A stretch of DNA of 7,043 nucleotides. It comes from Moraxellaceae bacterium. Its GTDB lineage: Bacteria; Pseudomonadota; Gammaproteobacteria; Pseudomonadales; Moraxellaceae. The position numbers were made by a program, and so were the translations under genes. Each line of letters opens with the position of its first letter. Position 1 is the first letter of the stretch. Location of the stretch: the NCBI GenBank assembly GCA_021156385.1, contig JAJNDL010000059.1, positions 1 to 7,043 of the forward strand. The letters run 5' to 3'. The notes under the pieces were generated by a model. The model made no database searches, was not told the DNA's origin, and worked only from the letters and a program-made list of their open reading frames with translations. Shown one piece after another: positions 1 to 6,962 of the stretch.

Positions 1-1
1 G

Positions 2-91
2 CTGCTCTGGGGAGAAACCCCGGACGCCTATGCGGTGGCCGGAACCGGACTAATCCTCGCAGCCTCCCTTCTGGGCCTGAAGAAGGCCTGA
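2..91 (+). CDS. C-terminal end of a membrane permease, probably EamA/DMT family (5' truncated)
   Basis: The reading frame is open from the window edge to a TGA at 89-91 and gives 29 residues. They begin LLWGETPDAYAVAGTGLILA, continue as a hydrophobic stretch, and end in a short basic tail, GLKKA. A 'WGE-P' turn followed by a glycine- and alanine-rich helix with the pattern G-x-x-LI-x-A is typical of the last transmembrane helix of EamA/drug-metabolite transporter proteins, which are 10-helix inner-membrane permeases. The substrate cannot be inferred from this fragment. The gene converges on ffh, with 57 bp and a hairpin terminator between the two stop codons. Another polytopic membrane protein family with a similar last helix remains possible. 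Confidence 0.55.
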   Translation: MLWGETPDAYAVAGTGLILAASLLGLKKA

Positions 92-109
92 CCGCTTCGG
101 TACGGAAAG

Positions 110-135
110 CGAAAGCCCGCAATTGCGGGCTTTCG
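110..135. terminator. Perfect hairpin between convergent genes, likely bidirectional terminator
   Basis: An 11-bp perfect inverted repeat (arm CGAAAGCCCGC at 110-120, complementary arm at 125-135) closes on an AATT tetraloop at 121-124. The stem has a GC-rich core and an A-tract/T-tract near its base (GAAA...TTTC), so it forms a U-containing 3' arm when read in either direction. It lies between the stop of the left-hand permease (+) and the stop of ffh (-), where a shared terminator is expected. The U-tract outside the stem is short on both strands, so efficiency is uncertain. Confidence 0.75.
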
Positions 136-148
136 TGTGGAGCTATTC

Positions 149-1609
149 CTACTTCTTCTTGAATCCCGGGGGCAGATTGAGCCCTCCGGGGCCCGGCAGC
201 CCACCGCCGACTCCGGGACCGGGGCTACCCATGCCCGGCGGGAGCCCGCCACCGCCACCCCCCATGAGCCCCTGCATGCCCCGCATCATCTTCATCATGC
301 CGCCCGGGGAGGACAGCTTCTTCATCATCTTTTCCATCTGGGCATGCTGCTTGAGCACCCTGTTCACGTCCTGAATCTGGCTGCCGGAGCCGGCCGCGAT
401 GCGGCGCTTGCGCGAACCGTTGATGAGGTCGGGCTTGCGCCGCTCAGCCGGCGTCATGGAAAGAATGATGGCCTCCATCTGCTTCATCATCTTCTCGGGC
501 GCACCGCCCGCCATGGCCTGCTGGACGGCGGCGGCATTCATGCCGGGCAGCTTGTCGAGCAGGCCGCCCATGCCGCCGAGGTTCCGCATCTGCTGGAACT
601 GGTCGAGCATGTCCTGCAGGTCGAAACCCTTGCCCTTCTTCAGCTTCTTGGCGAGTTTCTCGGCCTTTTCCTTGTCCAGCTTGCGCTCGACCTCCTCGAC
701 AAGCGACAGCACGTCGCCCATGCCGAGGATGCGTGAAGCGATACGGTCCGGATAAAACGGCTCCAGCGCCTCGGTCTTTTCGCCCACCCCCATGAACTTG
801 ATGGGCTTGCCGGTGAGCATGCGCACCGAAAGCGCGGCACCGCCGCGGGCATCACCGTCAGCTTTGGTGAGGATGACGCCAGTGAGCGGCAGGGCCTCGT
901 TGAAGGCCTTGGCGGTATTTGCGGCGTCCTGGCCAGTCATGGCATCGACCACGAACAGGGTTTCCACCGGATTGATGGCGGCATGCAGGCGCTTGATCTC
1001 GCCCATCATGTCCTCATCGACATGCAGGCGTCCGGCAGTATCGATGATGACGACATCGGCGAATTTCACCTTGCCCTCGGCAATGGCATTGCGGGCGATG
1101 TCTACCGGATCCTGTTCGGCGCGGGACGGGAAGAACATGGCGCCGACGTCACGCGCCACCGTTTCCAGCTGCTTGATGGCGGCCGGGCGATAGATGTCCG
1201 CGGAAGCCACCAGCACCTTTTTCTTCTCGCGCTCTTTCAAGTAGCGCGCCAGCTTGGCGACAGTCGTGGTCTTGCCGGCACCCTGCAGGCCGGCCATAAG
1301 GATGACGGCCGGCGGCGTGGTGGCCAGGTTCAGCGACTCGTTGGCCTCGCCCATGGTGCGCACCAGCTCGTCGTGCACGATCTTCACGAAAGCCTGTCCG
1401 GGCGACAGTGCCTTCAGAACTTCCTGGCCCAGCGCCTGTTCACGGATGCGGTCAACGAAGTCCTTGACCACCGGCAGGGCCACGTCGGCCTCGAGCAGGG
1501 CCATGCGGACTTCGCGCAGGGTGTCCTTGATATTGTCTTCCGTCAGGCGCCCCGAGCCGGCAATGTTGCGCAGGCTCTGGCCAAGACGGTCACTGAGGTT
1601 GTCGAACAT
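149..1609 (-). CDS. ffh: Signal recognition particle GTPase Ffh (SRP54)
   Basis: Ffh binds 4.5S RNA to form the signal recognition particle. It captures hydrophobic signal sequences on nascent chains and, with FtsY, delivers the ribosome to SecYEG. The 486-residue product has the expected order. It starts with the N-domain helical bundle (MFDNLSDRLGQSLRNIAG, to about 95). The NG GTPase follows, with G1 GLQGAGKT at 107-114, the family motif DIYRPAA at 138-144, G3 DTAGR at 190-194, G4 TKAD at 248-251 and the closing GVGE loop at 274-277. The methionine-rich M domain (about 297-440) carries the RNA-binding segment RRIAAGSGSQIQDVNRVLKQ at 402-421. After the M domain comes a Gly/Pro tail (450-486) ending FKKK; E. 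coli Ffh, at 453 aa, lacks a tail of this kind. The ATG at 1609 is chosen because it gives the canonical N-terminus and lies just downstream of a clear promoter. The 41-residue extension to 1732 would start upstream of that promoter. Only a weak GGGTGG ribosome-binding site precedes the start. Confidence 0.98.
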   Translation of the reverse strand: MFDNLSDRLGQSLRNIAGSGRLTEDNIKDTLREVRMALLEADVALPVVKDFVDRIREQALGQEVLKALSPGQAFVKIVHDELVRTMGEANESLNLATTPPAVILMAGLQGAGKTTTVAKLARYLKEREKKKVLVASADIYRPAAIKQLETVARDVGAMFFPSRAEQDPVDIARNAIAEGKVKFADVVIIDTAGRLHVDEDMMGEIKRLHAAINPVETLFVVDAMTGQDAANTAKAFNEALPLTGVILTKADGDARGGAALSVRMLTGKPIKFMGVGEKTEALEPFYPDRIASRILGMGDVLSLVEEVERKLDKEKAEKLAKKLKKGKGFDLQDMLDQFQQMRNLGGMGGLLDKLPGMNAAAVQQAMAGGAPEKMMKQMEAIILSMTPAERRKPDLINGSRKRRIAAGSGSQIQDVNRVLKQHAQMEKMMKKLSSPGGMMKMMRGMQGLMGGGGGGLPPGMGSPGPGVGGGLPGPGGLNLPPGFKKK

Positions 1610-1643
1610 GGGCCACCCGATGCGGCAGAAAGACAGGCGGCCG

Positions 1644-1671
1644 ATTATAGGAGGGCGCCCTCCCCTGTCCA
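1644..1671 (-). promoter_or_regulatory. Sigma-70-type promoter of ffh
   Basis: On the minus strand a consensus -10 TATAAT (plus-strand 1644-1649) is preceded by TGGACA (plus-strand 1666-1671), a 5/6 match to the -35 consensus TTGACA, with a 16-bp spacer. Transcription would start near 1637, giving a leader of about 28 nt before the ffh ATG at 1609. This placement supports the short ffh start. The spacer is almost entirely a perfect palindrome, annotated separately. Confidence 0.75.
1650..1663. promoter_or_regulatory. 14-bp perfect palindrome inside the ffh promoter spacer (candidate operator)
   Basis: GGAGGGCGCCCTCC is a perfect 14-bp palindrome filling 14 of the 16 spacer bases between the ffh -35 and -10 hexamers, directly abutting the -10. 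A dimeric regulator bound here would occlude RNA polymerase. Ffh is usually regarded as an essential housekeeping gene, so a strong operator is not expected. A chance GC-rich palindrome in a high-GC genome is a real alternative. The binding protein is unknown. Confidence 0.4.
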
Positions 1672-1870
1672 TGCCTTGTCCATCCATTTCCCGGCGATTG
1701 ACGCTGCTTCCTTCGAGGCAAACAGCTAACATTCATGGACGTCCCTGTTTTTTATGCGCTTTTGCACGACACTCGCAGAGGTCGTTCTGAAGGGATTTGG
1801 CTGGCGGGCGCCCTAGCGGCCCCGCTTTCTCGACCTGCCTGGCTGCCGAGACCAATGTGGTGAGCCCGAT

Positions 1871-1876
1871 GAGGAG
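1871..1876 (+). promoter_or_regulatory. Ribosome binding site deciding the yfiR-like start
   Basis: GAGGAG lies 4 nt before the ATG at 1881. The upstream in-frame ATGs at 1797 and 1869 lack a comparable purine-rich site, and starting at 1797 would put a non-signal-like stretch before the hydrophobic signal peptide. The spacing is a little short but acceptable. Confidence 0.65.
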
Positions 1877-1880
1877 TTGC

Positions 1881-2414
1881 ATGGAGAGATCCTTAGGCTG
1901 GCTATTGCTCGGCCTTGGACTTTTCCTCGCCACTCCGGCACATGCCAACAACAACGCCGCAGAGATCAAAACGGCCTTCATCTACAACTTTGCCAAGTTC
2001 GTGGAGTGGCCGAACTCAGCCTTTGCCGAAGAGAACAGCCCTCTTCAGCTCTGCGTGTGGGAGGCGGCACTCGAGGGCAAGCTGCAACTGCTGAACGGAC
2101 GCGAAGCCCAGGGACGCCAGATCCGCGTCCGGCGCGTGGATTCTCCCGAAGGGGTGCAAAGCTGCCACATCCTGGTGCTGGCCGAGGTGAATGACGGGCT
2201 GCGTACCCAGCTGCTGCAAGCCATCGGCCGCAATAACGTCCTGACCATCGGCGACTACAACGACTTCACGCGGCAGGGCGGCATGATCGGCCTGTTCGTG
2301 GAAGCCAACCGCGTGCAGTTCTCCGTCAACTTGAACGCTGCGCAGTCGGCCGGGCTCAAGATGAGCGCCCGCATGCTGCAGCTGGCGCACAACCTGCGCG
2401 GAGGCTCGCAATGA
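1881..2414 (+). CDS. YfiR/DUF4154 family periplasmic signalling protein
   Basis: This is a secreted protein of 177 residues. The signal peptide (about 1-22: MERS, a Leu/Gly-rich core, then ATPAHA) ends in an A-x-A cleavage site. The mature domain carries the DUF4154/YfiR hallmarks: [19 protein letters not shown] at 26-44, LQLCVWEA at 55-62, GR-x-IRVRRV at 78-86, SCHILVL at 94-100, [19 protein letters not shown] at 121-139, and a C-terminal [20 protein letters not shown] at 150-169. In Pseudomonas aeruginosa YfiR is a periplasmic repressor of the diguanylate cyclase YfiN; other DUF4154 proteins are encoded beside TonB receptors and sensor kinases. Two cysteines, C58 and C95, could form a disulfide. 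The stop overlaps the kinase start by 4 bp (ATGA), so the two are translationally coupled, and this protein most plausibly controls that kinase from the periplasm. The next in-frame upstream start (1869) would add only four residues. Family assignment is firm; the partner is inferred from context. Confidence 0.9.
   Translation: MERSLGWLLLGLGLFLATPAHANNNAAEIKTAFIYNFAKFVEWPNSAFAEENSPLQLCVWEAALEGKLQLLNGREAQGRQIRVRRVDSPEGVQSCHILVLAEVNDGLRTQLLQAIGRNNVLTIGDYNDFTRQGGMIGLFVEANRVQFSVNLNAAQSAGLKMSARMLQLAHNLRGGSQ
2400..2404 (+). promoter_or_regulatory. Internal ribosome binding site for the histidine kinase
   Basis: GGAGG within the last codons of the yfiR-like gene lies 6 nt before the kinase ATG at 2411. 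With the ATGA overlap it supports coupled translation and fixes the kinase start. Confidence 0.75.
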
Positions 2415-4750
2415 CGCCGCGCAAAGGTCTCCTGCAACGCAAGTTCCTCGGCATCCTGCTGCTCTCGGCCGGGCTCGCCCTGCTCATTTCCTGGCTGTCC
2501 TTCGCGCTCAATGCCGCCATCAAGATGGAGCAGGACGTACAGACCCGCCTATCCACGCTTGCGCTTGCCACCGCATTCAACAGCCAGGCAGCCCTGGCTT
2601 TCCGCGACGGCCGCGAGGCCACGGCCACACTGCAGTCGCTGCGTGCGGACCGCAGCATCGTTTACGCATGCATCAGCGACCAGAGCGGCAAGCTGTTCGC
2701 CAGCGTGACTTTCCGCCCCTCGGCGGAAGCGCGCTGCGAGACCAAGGGTGATTCCACCTTCGGGCTGTCGCGGCGCATGCACATGGACACGCCCATCGTG
2801 CTCGAGGGAGAAACGCTGGGCCACCTGCGCATCGACGCCGATCTCGGCGAAACCTGGCAGACCCTCGGTGCCTACCTGCTGCTCATGGCCATGCTCGCCG
2901 GCGCCGCCCTGGTGCTGGCGACGCGCCTCGGCCTGCGCCTGATGCGGCAGGTGACGACACCCATCCTCAATCTCGCGGCAACGGCGGAAAACGTCTCCGC
3001 GCAACGCAACTATGCGCTGCGTGCCCCCGGCGGCAGCGACGACGAGATCGGCCTGCTGATCGCACGCTTCAATGAAATGCTCGCCCAGATCGAAACGCGC
3101 GAAGCCGAGCTCAAGAAGCATCGCGAAGGACTGGAGCAGCTGGTGGCAGAGCGTACGCTGCAGTTGCGTCAGGCCAAGGAGGCGGCGGAAACCGCCAACC
3201 AGGCGAAATCGCTGTTCCTCGCCATGATGAGCCACGAGATCCGCACGCCCATGAATGGCGTGCTGGGCATGACCGAGCTGCTGCTCGACAGCCCGCTCAA
3301 CCCCGACCAGCGCCACTATGCCGAGGCCGTGCACAGCTCCGGCGAGTCGCTGCTCTCCATCATCAACGACATTCTCGACTTCTCGAAGATCGAGGCCGGC
3401 CGGCTTGAGCTCGAGGCCATCAACTTCGATCCGGCACGCGTCACGGGCGATGTCGTGGAACTGCTCTCCGAGCGCGCCCGCAACAAGGGACTCGACCTCG
3501 TCAGCCACATCGGCGCCGAAGTGCCGCCGGTGGTACGCGGCGATCCCAACCGCCTGCGCCAGATCCTGATGAACCTGATGGGCAACGCCATCAAGTTCAC
3601 CGAACAGGGACAGGTCACCGTCAGCCTCGCCTGCACCCGCCACAGCGGCAACGAAGTGCAACTCGCCTTCGAGGTGCAGGACACCGGCATCGGCATGACA
3701 GATGAGTCGCTGGCCAACCTCTTCCATCCCTTCGTCCAGGCCGACAGTTCGCATGCACGACGCTTCGGCGGCACCGGCCTCGGCCTCGCCATCGTCAAGC
3801 AGCTGGTGGAGATGATGGGCGGCGACATCCGCGTCACGTCCACGCAGGGCGTGGGTACGCGCTTCCAGTTCACGCTGGTGCTGACGGTGGCGACCGAGGA
3901 AACCTTCGCGCCGCAGGCGATCGCCTCCCTGCAGGGCCTGCGCCTGCTGGCCACCGGCGGCTCGGAAGCCGAGCTGGAAGGATTGCGCCAGCAGGCCGAG
4001 CGGCTCGGCATGCATTGCGATATCTGCGATGACAGCCAGCGTGTCCTTGCCATGCTTCAGGAAGCGGCAGAGCGTGGCAGCGCCTATGCCTTCCTGCTCT
4101 GCGGCGGCAGCGACAACGTGCGCCTGCGCCGCGACATCCGCAACGATCCCCGCCTGGCCGGCCTGCGCCTCATCCTGCTGACGGACCAGCAGCCCGACCA
4201 GGAATCCGCCCATGCCCTCGGCTATGCACGCGCGCTGGCCACGCCGGTGCAATTGCACGAGCTGCAGGAAGCGCTGCGCGAGGCGCTGGTGCAGCAGCCC
4301 CTGGGCAGTGGCCGCCGCCAGCCGGAGCAGTCACTGCAGGGCCTGCGCGTATTGCTCGCGGAAGACACGCCGACCAACCAGGAAGTGGCGCGCGCCATGC
4401 TGAGCCGCCTCGGCTGTCGCGTGAACGTGGCCGACAACGGCCGCCAGGCCGTCGAGGCCTTCCAGCGCGAGCCCTTCGACCTCATCCTCATGGACTGCCA
4501 GATGCCGGACATGGACGGCTTCGACGCCACCCGCCAGATCCGTGCGCTGGAGAAGGAACGCGACCTGCCACCCACGCCCATCATCGCGGTCACGGCCGGC
4601 ATCCTGCGCGACGAGCGTGCCGCCTGCCTGGCCAGCGGCATGAACGACTTCCTGCCCAAGCCCTTCAAGCGCGCCAACCTCATCGACGTGCTGCAGCGCT
4701 GGCGGCCGCGGCCGGCCGGATCGGCAGCGGACAAGAGGAGCCTGTCATGA
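2411..4750 (+). CDS. Hybrid sensor histidine kinase with YfiN/CHASE8-like periplasmic domain, degenerate plus intact receiver
   Basis: This is an inner-membrane sensor kinase of 779 residues. TM1 is about 12-34. A periplasmic domain (35-150) contains [20 protein letters not shown] (51-70) and [20 protein letters not shown], resembling the CHASE8-type sensor of YfiN/TpbB. TM2 is about 151-173, HAMP about 174-228, and a coiled coil 226-264. The HisKA phospho-acceptor is H275 in [11 protein letters not shown]. The HATPase has N-box N388/N392, D424 in DTGIG and the lid GGTGLGL at 453-459, all intact, so the kinase should be active. The first receiver-like domain (about 508-627) is degenerate: the acidic pair is gone, C564 sits near the phospho-Asp position and the KP motif is TP (611-612). 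The second receiver (645-765) is complete, with E651/D652, D695 in [11 protein letters not shown]728 and K750. There is no HPt or GGDEF domain, so an external phosphotransfer partner is expected. The start overlaps the yfiR-like stop by 4 bp, and the stop overlaps the receptor start by 4 bp. The likely input is the YfiR-like protein acting on the periplasmic domain; the target is unknown. Confidence 0.93.
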   Translation: MTPRKGLLQRKFLGILLLSAGLALLISWLSFALNAAIKMEQDVQTRLSTLALATAFNSQAALAFRDGREATATLQSLRADRSIVYACISDQSGKLFASVTFRPSAEARCETKGDSTFGLSRRMHMDTPIVLEGETLGHLRIDADLGETWQTLGAYLLLMAMLAGAALVLATRLGLRLMRQVTTPILNLAATAENVSAQRNYALRAPGGSDDEIGLLIARFNEMLAQIETREAELKKHREGLEQLVAERTLQLRQAKEAAETANQAKSLFLAMMSHEIRTPMNGVLGMTELLLDSPLNPDQRHYAEAVHSSGESLLSIINDILDFSKIEAGRLELEAINFDPARVTGDVVELLSERARNKGLDLVSHIGAEVPPVVRGDPNRLRQILMNLMGNAIKFTEQGQVTVSLACTRHSGNEVQLAFEVQDTGIGMTDESLANLFHPFVQADSSHARRFGGTGLGLAIVKQLVEMMGGDIRVTSTQGVGTRFQFTLVLTVATEETFAPQAIASLQGLRLLATGGSEAELEGLRQQAERLGMHCDICDDSQRVLAMLQEAAERGSAYAFLLCGGSDNVRLRRDIRNDPRLAGLRLILLTDQQPDQESAHALGYARALATPVQLHELQEALREALVQQPLGSGRRQPEQSLQGLRVLLAEDTPTNQEVARAMLSRLGCRVNVADNGRQAVEAFQREPFDLILMDCQMPDMDGFDATRQIRALEKERDLPPTPIIAVTAGILRDERAACLASGMNDFLPKPFKRANLIDVLQRWRPRPAGSAADKRSLS
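4735..4740 (+). promoter_or_regulatory. Ribosome binding site for the TonB-dependent receptor
   Basis: GAGGAG at the end of the kinase gene lies 6 nt before the ATG at 4747, which itself overlaps the kinase TGA. The strong site supports high translation of the receptor and fixes its start. Confidence 0.75.
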
Positions 4751-6855
4751 GGACGAGCAAGGTGCGCAGCCTGGCCTTGCTCGCGGCACTGGCGGGACCG
4801 GCATTTCCCGTCTTTGCCGGCGAGGACCTCTTCAACCTGGCCCTGGAAGACCTCGTCGCCCTCGACGTGCAGATCGCCACCGGCACACCCAAACCGCTGG
4901 CCGAGGCACCGGCGGTGACCAGCGTCATCACCGCCTCGGAGCTGGAGTCCATCGGCGCACAGGATATCGGCGACGCGCTCGAGGCCGTACCCGGGCTGCA
5001 CGTGGCCAACGGCAGCTTTCTCTATGCACCGCGCTATTTCATCCGCGGCATCGTCTCAACCTACAACCCGCACACGCTGATCCTGGTAAACGGCGTGCCG
5101 CAGACCAGCATGTTCCTCGGCGACCGCGGCGAGCGCCTGCCCGGCCTCTACAGCCTGCCCGTGAAGCTGCTCGACCGCATCGAGATCATCCGCGGCCCGG
5201 GCTCGGCGCTGTACGGCGCGGATGCCTTTGCCGGCGTCATCAACCTGATCACCAAGTCGCCACTCGACGTGAAGGGCGGTCAGTTCAGCGCGAGCGGCGG
5301 CAGCTTCTCCACGCAGCGCGGCACCCTGCTGCAGGGCGGCACCCTGGGCGAGGTACACGGCCTGTTGTCGCTCTCTGCCGTGCGCACGAAAGGCGACCGC
5401 AACGCCATCATCACGCGAGACGCGCAGACCAACATCGACTCCCTTGCCGGCACCTCGGCCTCGCTGGCCCCGGGAGCAGCGGAAACCGGCGTGAAGGACT
5501 TCGACGCCCGCGCCGACCTCGCCTGGGGCGACTACCACCTGCGCTTCGGCTGGTCACAAGCCTGGGAGGCCGGCACGGGCCAAGGCATCAACGATGCCCT
5601 CGATCCCGGCAGCACCTTCGACTACCACCGCGGCAACCTGGATTTTAGCTGGCGCAATACCGACCTCTTCAGGGCCTGGACCCTGGAAGCGCGCACCAGC
5701 TACCTGTACAGCGACTTCCGCAACGGCGGCATCAACCTGTTCCCGCCCGGTGCCATCCACCCCGGCTTCACCGCCGGCGTGCAGGGCCGCCCCAACCTCT
5801 CCGAGGAAAACGCCCGCGCCGACTTCTCGACGCTCTATACCGGACGGCCCAACCACCGCCTGCGCCTGGGCGCCGGCTTCCTCTGGGCGGACATTTTCAA
5901 GACCACCGACGTCAACAACTACCTGGTGACCGGCGCGGGACTCGTGCCACGCGTCTCCCCCGTGGACGTCAGTGACACAGCGGCCGTGTTCCAGCCCGAG
6001 AACCAGCGCACCAGCAGCTATGTCTTCGCCCAGAACGAGTGGGCCTTCACCCACGGCTGGGAACTCACGGCCGGTCTGCGCTTCGACGACTACTCGGATG
6101 TCGGCAGCACGACCAACCCGCGCCTTTCCCTGGTCTGGAACACCACGCCCTCGCTGACCAGCAAGCTCATCTACGGCGAAGCCTTCCGCGCCCCGGCCTT
6201 CTTCGAGCTCTACGGCACCAGCAATCCGGTGGCGCTGGGCAACGCCGACCTCGAGCCCGAGAAGCTGCGCAGCCTCGAGCTGGCCCTGGGCTGGAAGCCT
6301 TCGTCGGACCTGACCTGGGACATCAATCTCTACCGGCTGCGCATCCGCGACTTCATCGACTTCGAGAACGACGCCGGCCAGCCCACCTTCACCGCGCGCA
6401 ACACGGCCCGCATCCGTGGTGAAGGCCTGGAAACGGAACTGCGCCAGCGCCTCGGCGCCTCGCTGCAGTTGCTCGCCAATTACAGCCGGCAGCGTACCCG
6501 CGACCAGAACGGCGCAGCGCTGGGTCTCGCGCCGCGCGAGGAAGGCCACCTGCGCGCCACTTGGCTGGCGTCGCCGCGCTGGCAGCTCAGCTCGCAGCTG
6601 AACTGGATCGGCGAGCGCGAACGCCAGGCTGGCGACAGCCGCCCCAGCCTGCCCGGCTACGCCACCGCGGATCTGAGCCTGCGCCGGCTGGTCCAGGACA
6701 ACCTGGACCTCACCCTCATCGCCCGCAACCTCTTCGATGCCGATATGCGCGAGCCCAGTCGCGGCCCCGGCCCGGGCCAGGCACAGGCCAACCTGCAGGA
6801 CGACTTGCCGCAGGCCGGCCGCTTCCTCGCCATGGAAGCGAGCCTGCGCTGGTAA
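4747..6855 (+). CDS. TonB-dependent outer-membrane receptor
   Basis: The product has 702 residues. The signal peptide is about 1-24, with a hydrophobic core and cleavage after PVFA. A short segment, [20 protein letters not shown] (26-45), resembles the leader often seen in receptors encoded beside DUF4154 genes and probably includes the TonB box. The plug domain (about 52-170) carries [20 protein letters not shown] (55-74), YFIRGI (97-102), [11 protein letters not shown] (109-119), [20 protein letters not shown] (144-163) and VINLITK (164-170). The 22-stranded barrel follows, with the conserved [13 protein letters not shown] at 478-490, then a [11 protein letters not shown] block and a C-terminal [10 protein letters not shown]. 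The last residue is Trp (EASLRW), the usual aromatic BAM-recognition end. The length is typical of ligand-gated porins of the BtuB/colicin I receptor class, with no STN signalling domain or carboxypeptidase-like N-terminal domain. The ligand is not identifiable. Genetic coupling to the YfiR-like protein and kinase suggests it is part of, or monitored by, that signalling unit. Confidence 0.93.
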   Translation: MRTSKVRSLALLAALAGPAFPVFAGEDLFNLALEDLVALDVQIATGTPKPLAEAPAVTSVITASELESIGAQDIGDALEAVPGLHVANGSFLYAPRYFIRGIVSTYNPHTLILVNGVPQTSMFLGDRGERLPGLYSLPVKLLDRIEIIRGPGSALYGADAFAGVINLITKSPLDVKGGQFSASGGSFSTQRGTLLQGGTLGEVHGLLSLSAVRTKGDRNAIITRDAQTNIDSLAGTSASLAPGAAETGVKDFDARADLAWGDYHLRFGWSQAWEAGTGQGINDALDPGSTFDYHRGNLDFSWRNTDLFRAWTLEARTSYLYSDFRNGGINLFPPGAIHPGFTAGVQGRPNLSEENARADFSTLYTGRPNHRLRLGAGFLWADIFKTTDVNNYLVTGAGLVPRVSPVDVSDTAAVFQPENQRTSSYVFAQNEWAFTHGWELTAGLRFDDYSDVGSTTNPRLSLVWNTTPSLTSKLIYGEAFRAPAFFELYGTSNPVALGNADLEPEKLRSLELALGWKPSSDLTWDINLYRLRIRDFIDFENDAGQPTFTARNTARIRGEGLETELRQRLGASLQLLANYSRQRTRDQNGAALGLAPREEGHLRATWLASPRWQLSSQLNWIGERERQAGDSRPSLPGYATADLSLRRLVQDNLDLTLIARNLFDADMREPSRGPGPGQAQANLQDDLPQAGRFLAMEASLRW

Positions 6856-6863
6856 CCCCAGCG

Positions 6864-6928
6864 CTTGGCGGCTTGCTTCAAATGCCGGAATCCTTGTGCC
6901 ACACTGCGGCCTCGCTCGCTCCGCCAAG
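6864..6928. repeat. 8-bp perfect inverted repeat flanking the region before the ypjD-like gene
   Basis: CTTGGCGG at 6864-6871 is exactly complementary to CCGCCAAG at 6921-6928, with 49 nt between the arms. A second partial pairing, GCGCTT at 6861-6866 with AAGCGC at 6942-6947, would compete. No T-run follows either pairing, so neither looks like an intrinsic terminator. It could be a leader fold, a split operator or chance. The 113-bp gap between the receptor stop and the next gene otherwise shows no clear promoter or terminator. Confidence 0.3.
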
Positions 6929-6956
6929 TCGTTGAAAACGCAAGCGCCCCGTTTCT

Positions 6957-6962
6957 AGGAAG
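6957..6962 (+). promoter_or_regulatory. Ribosome binding site of the ypjD-like gene
   Basis: AGGAAG lies 6 nt before the ATG at 6969 and 9 nt before a second in-frame ATG at 6972. Either start is possible; the first has the better spacing. Confidence 0.55.

Noticed and set aside
137..1729. Open frames on the plus strand across ffh (for example 137-736 and 983-1729)
   Set aside because: They overlap a universally conserved gene, have biased composition and no family resemblance; they are shadows of ffh.
1610..1732. 41-residue N-terminal extension of Ffh from an upstream in-frame start at 1732
   Set aside because: The extension has no family counterpart, and the ffh -10/-35 elements lie inside it, so the transcript would start downstream of that codon.
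1698..1732. Possible plus-strand promoter TTGACG ... TAACAT for the yfiR-like operon
   Set aside because: The spacer would be 23 bp and the -10 matches only 4 of 6 positions; no convincing promoter for this operon could be placed by eye.
1748..1753. T-run as a possible intrinsic terminator in the divergent region
   Set aside because: No stable hairpin precedes it; the only nearby palindrome (GGACGTCC, 1737-1744) has no loop.
1797..1880. Longer yfiR-like protein starting at 1797 or 1869
   Set aside because: These starts lack a good ribosome binding site, and the one at 1797 would bury the signal peptide; the ATG at 1881 has GAGGAG upstream and gives a standard signal peptide.
1733..1981. Small minus-strand open frame (82 codons) with a hydrophobic, signal-like start
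   Set aside because: Its hydrophobic start is the antisense of the yfiR-like signal-peptide region; no ribosome binding site or homologue is apparent.
2549..4258. Long open frame on the minus strand opposite the histidine kinase (569 codons)
   Set aside because: It is antisense to a well-supported kinase; it is rich in His, Ala, Gly, Glu and Gln as expected of a mirrored high-GC frame, with no domain motifs.
5554..6927. Long open frame on the minus strand opposite the TonB receptor (457 codons)
   Set aside because: It has no recognisable motif, an Ala/Gly/Val-rich composition typical of antisense shadow frames, and complete overlap with the conserved receptor barrel.
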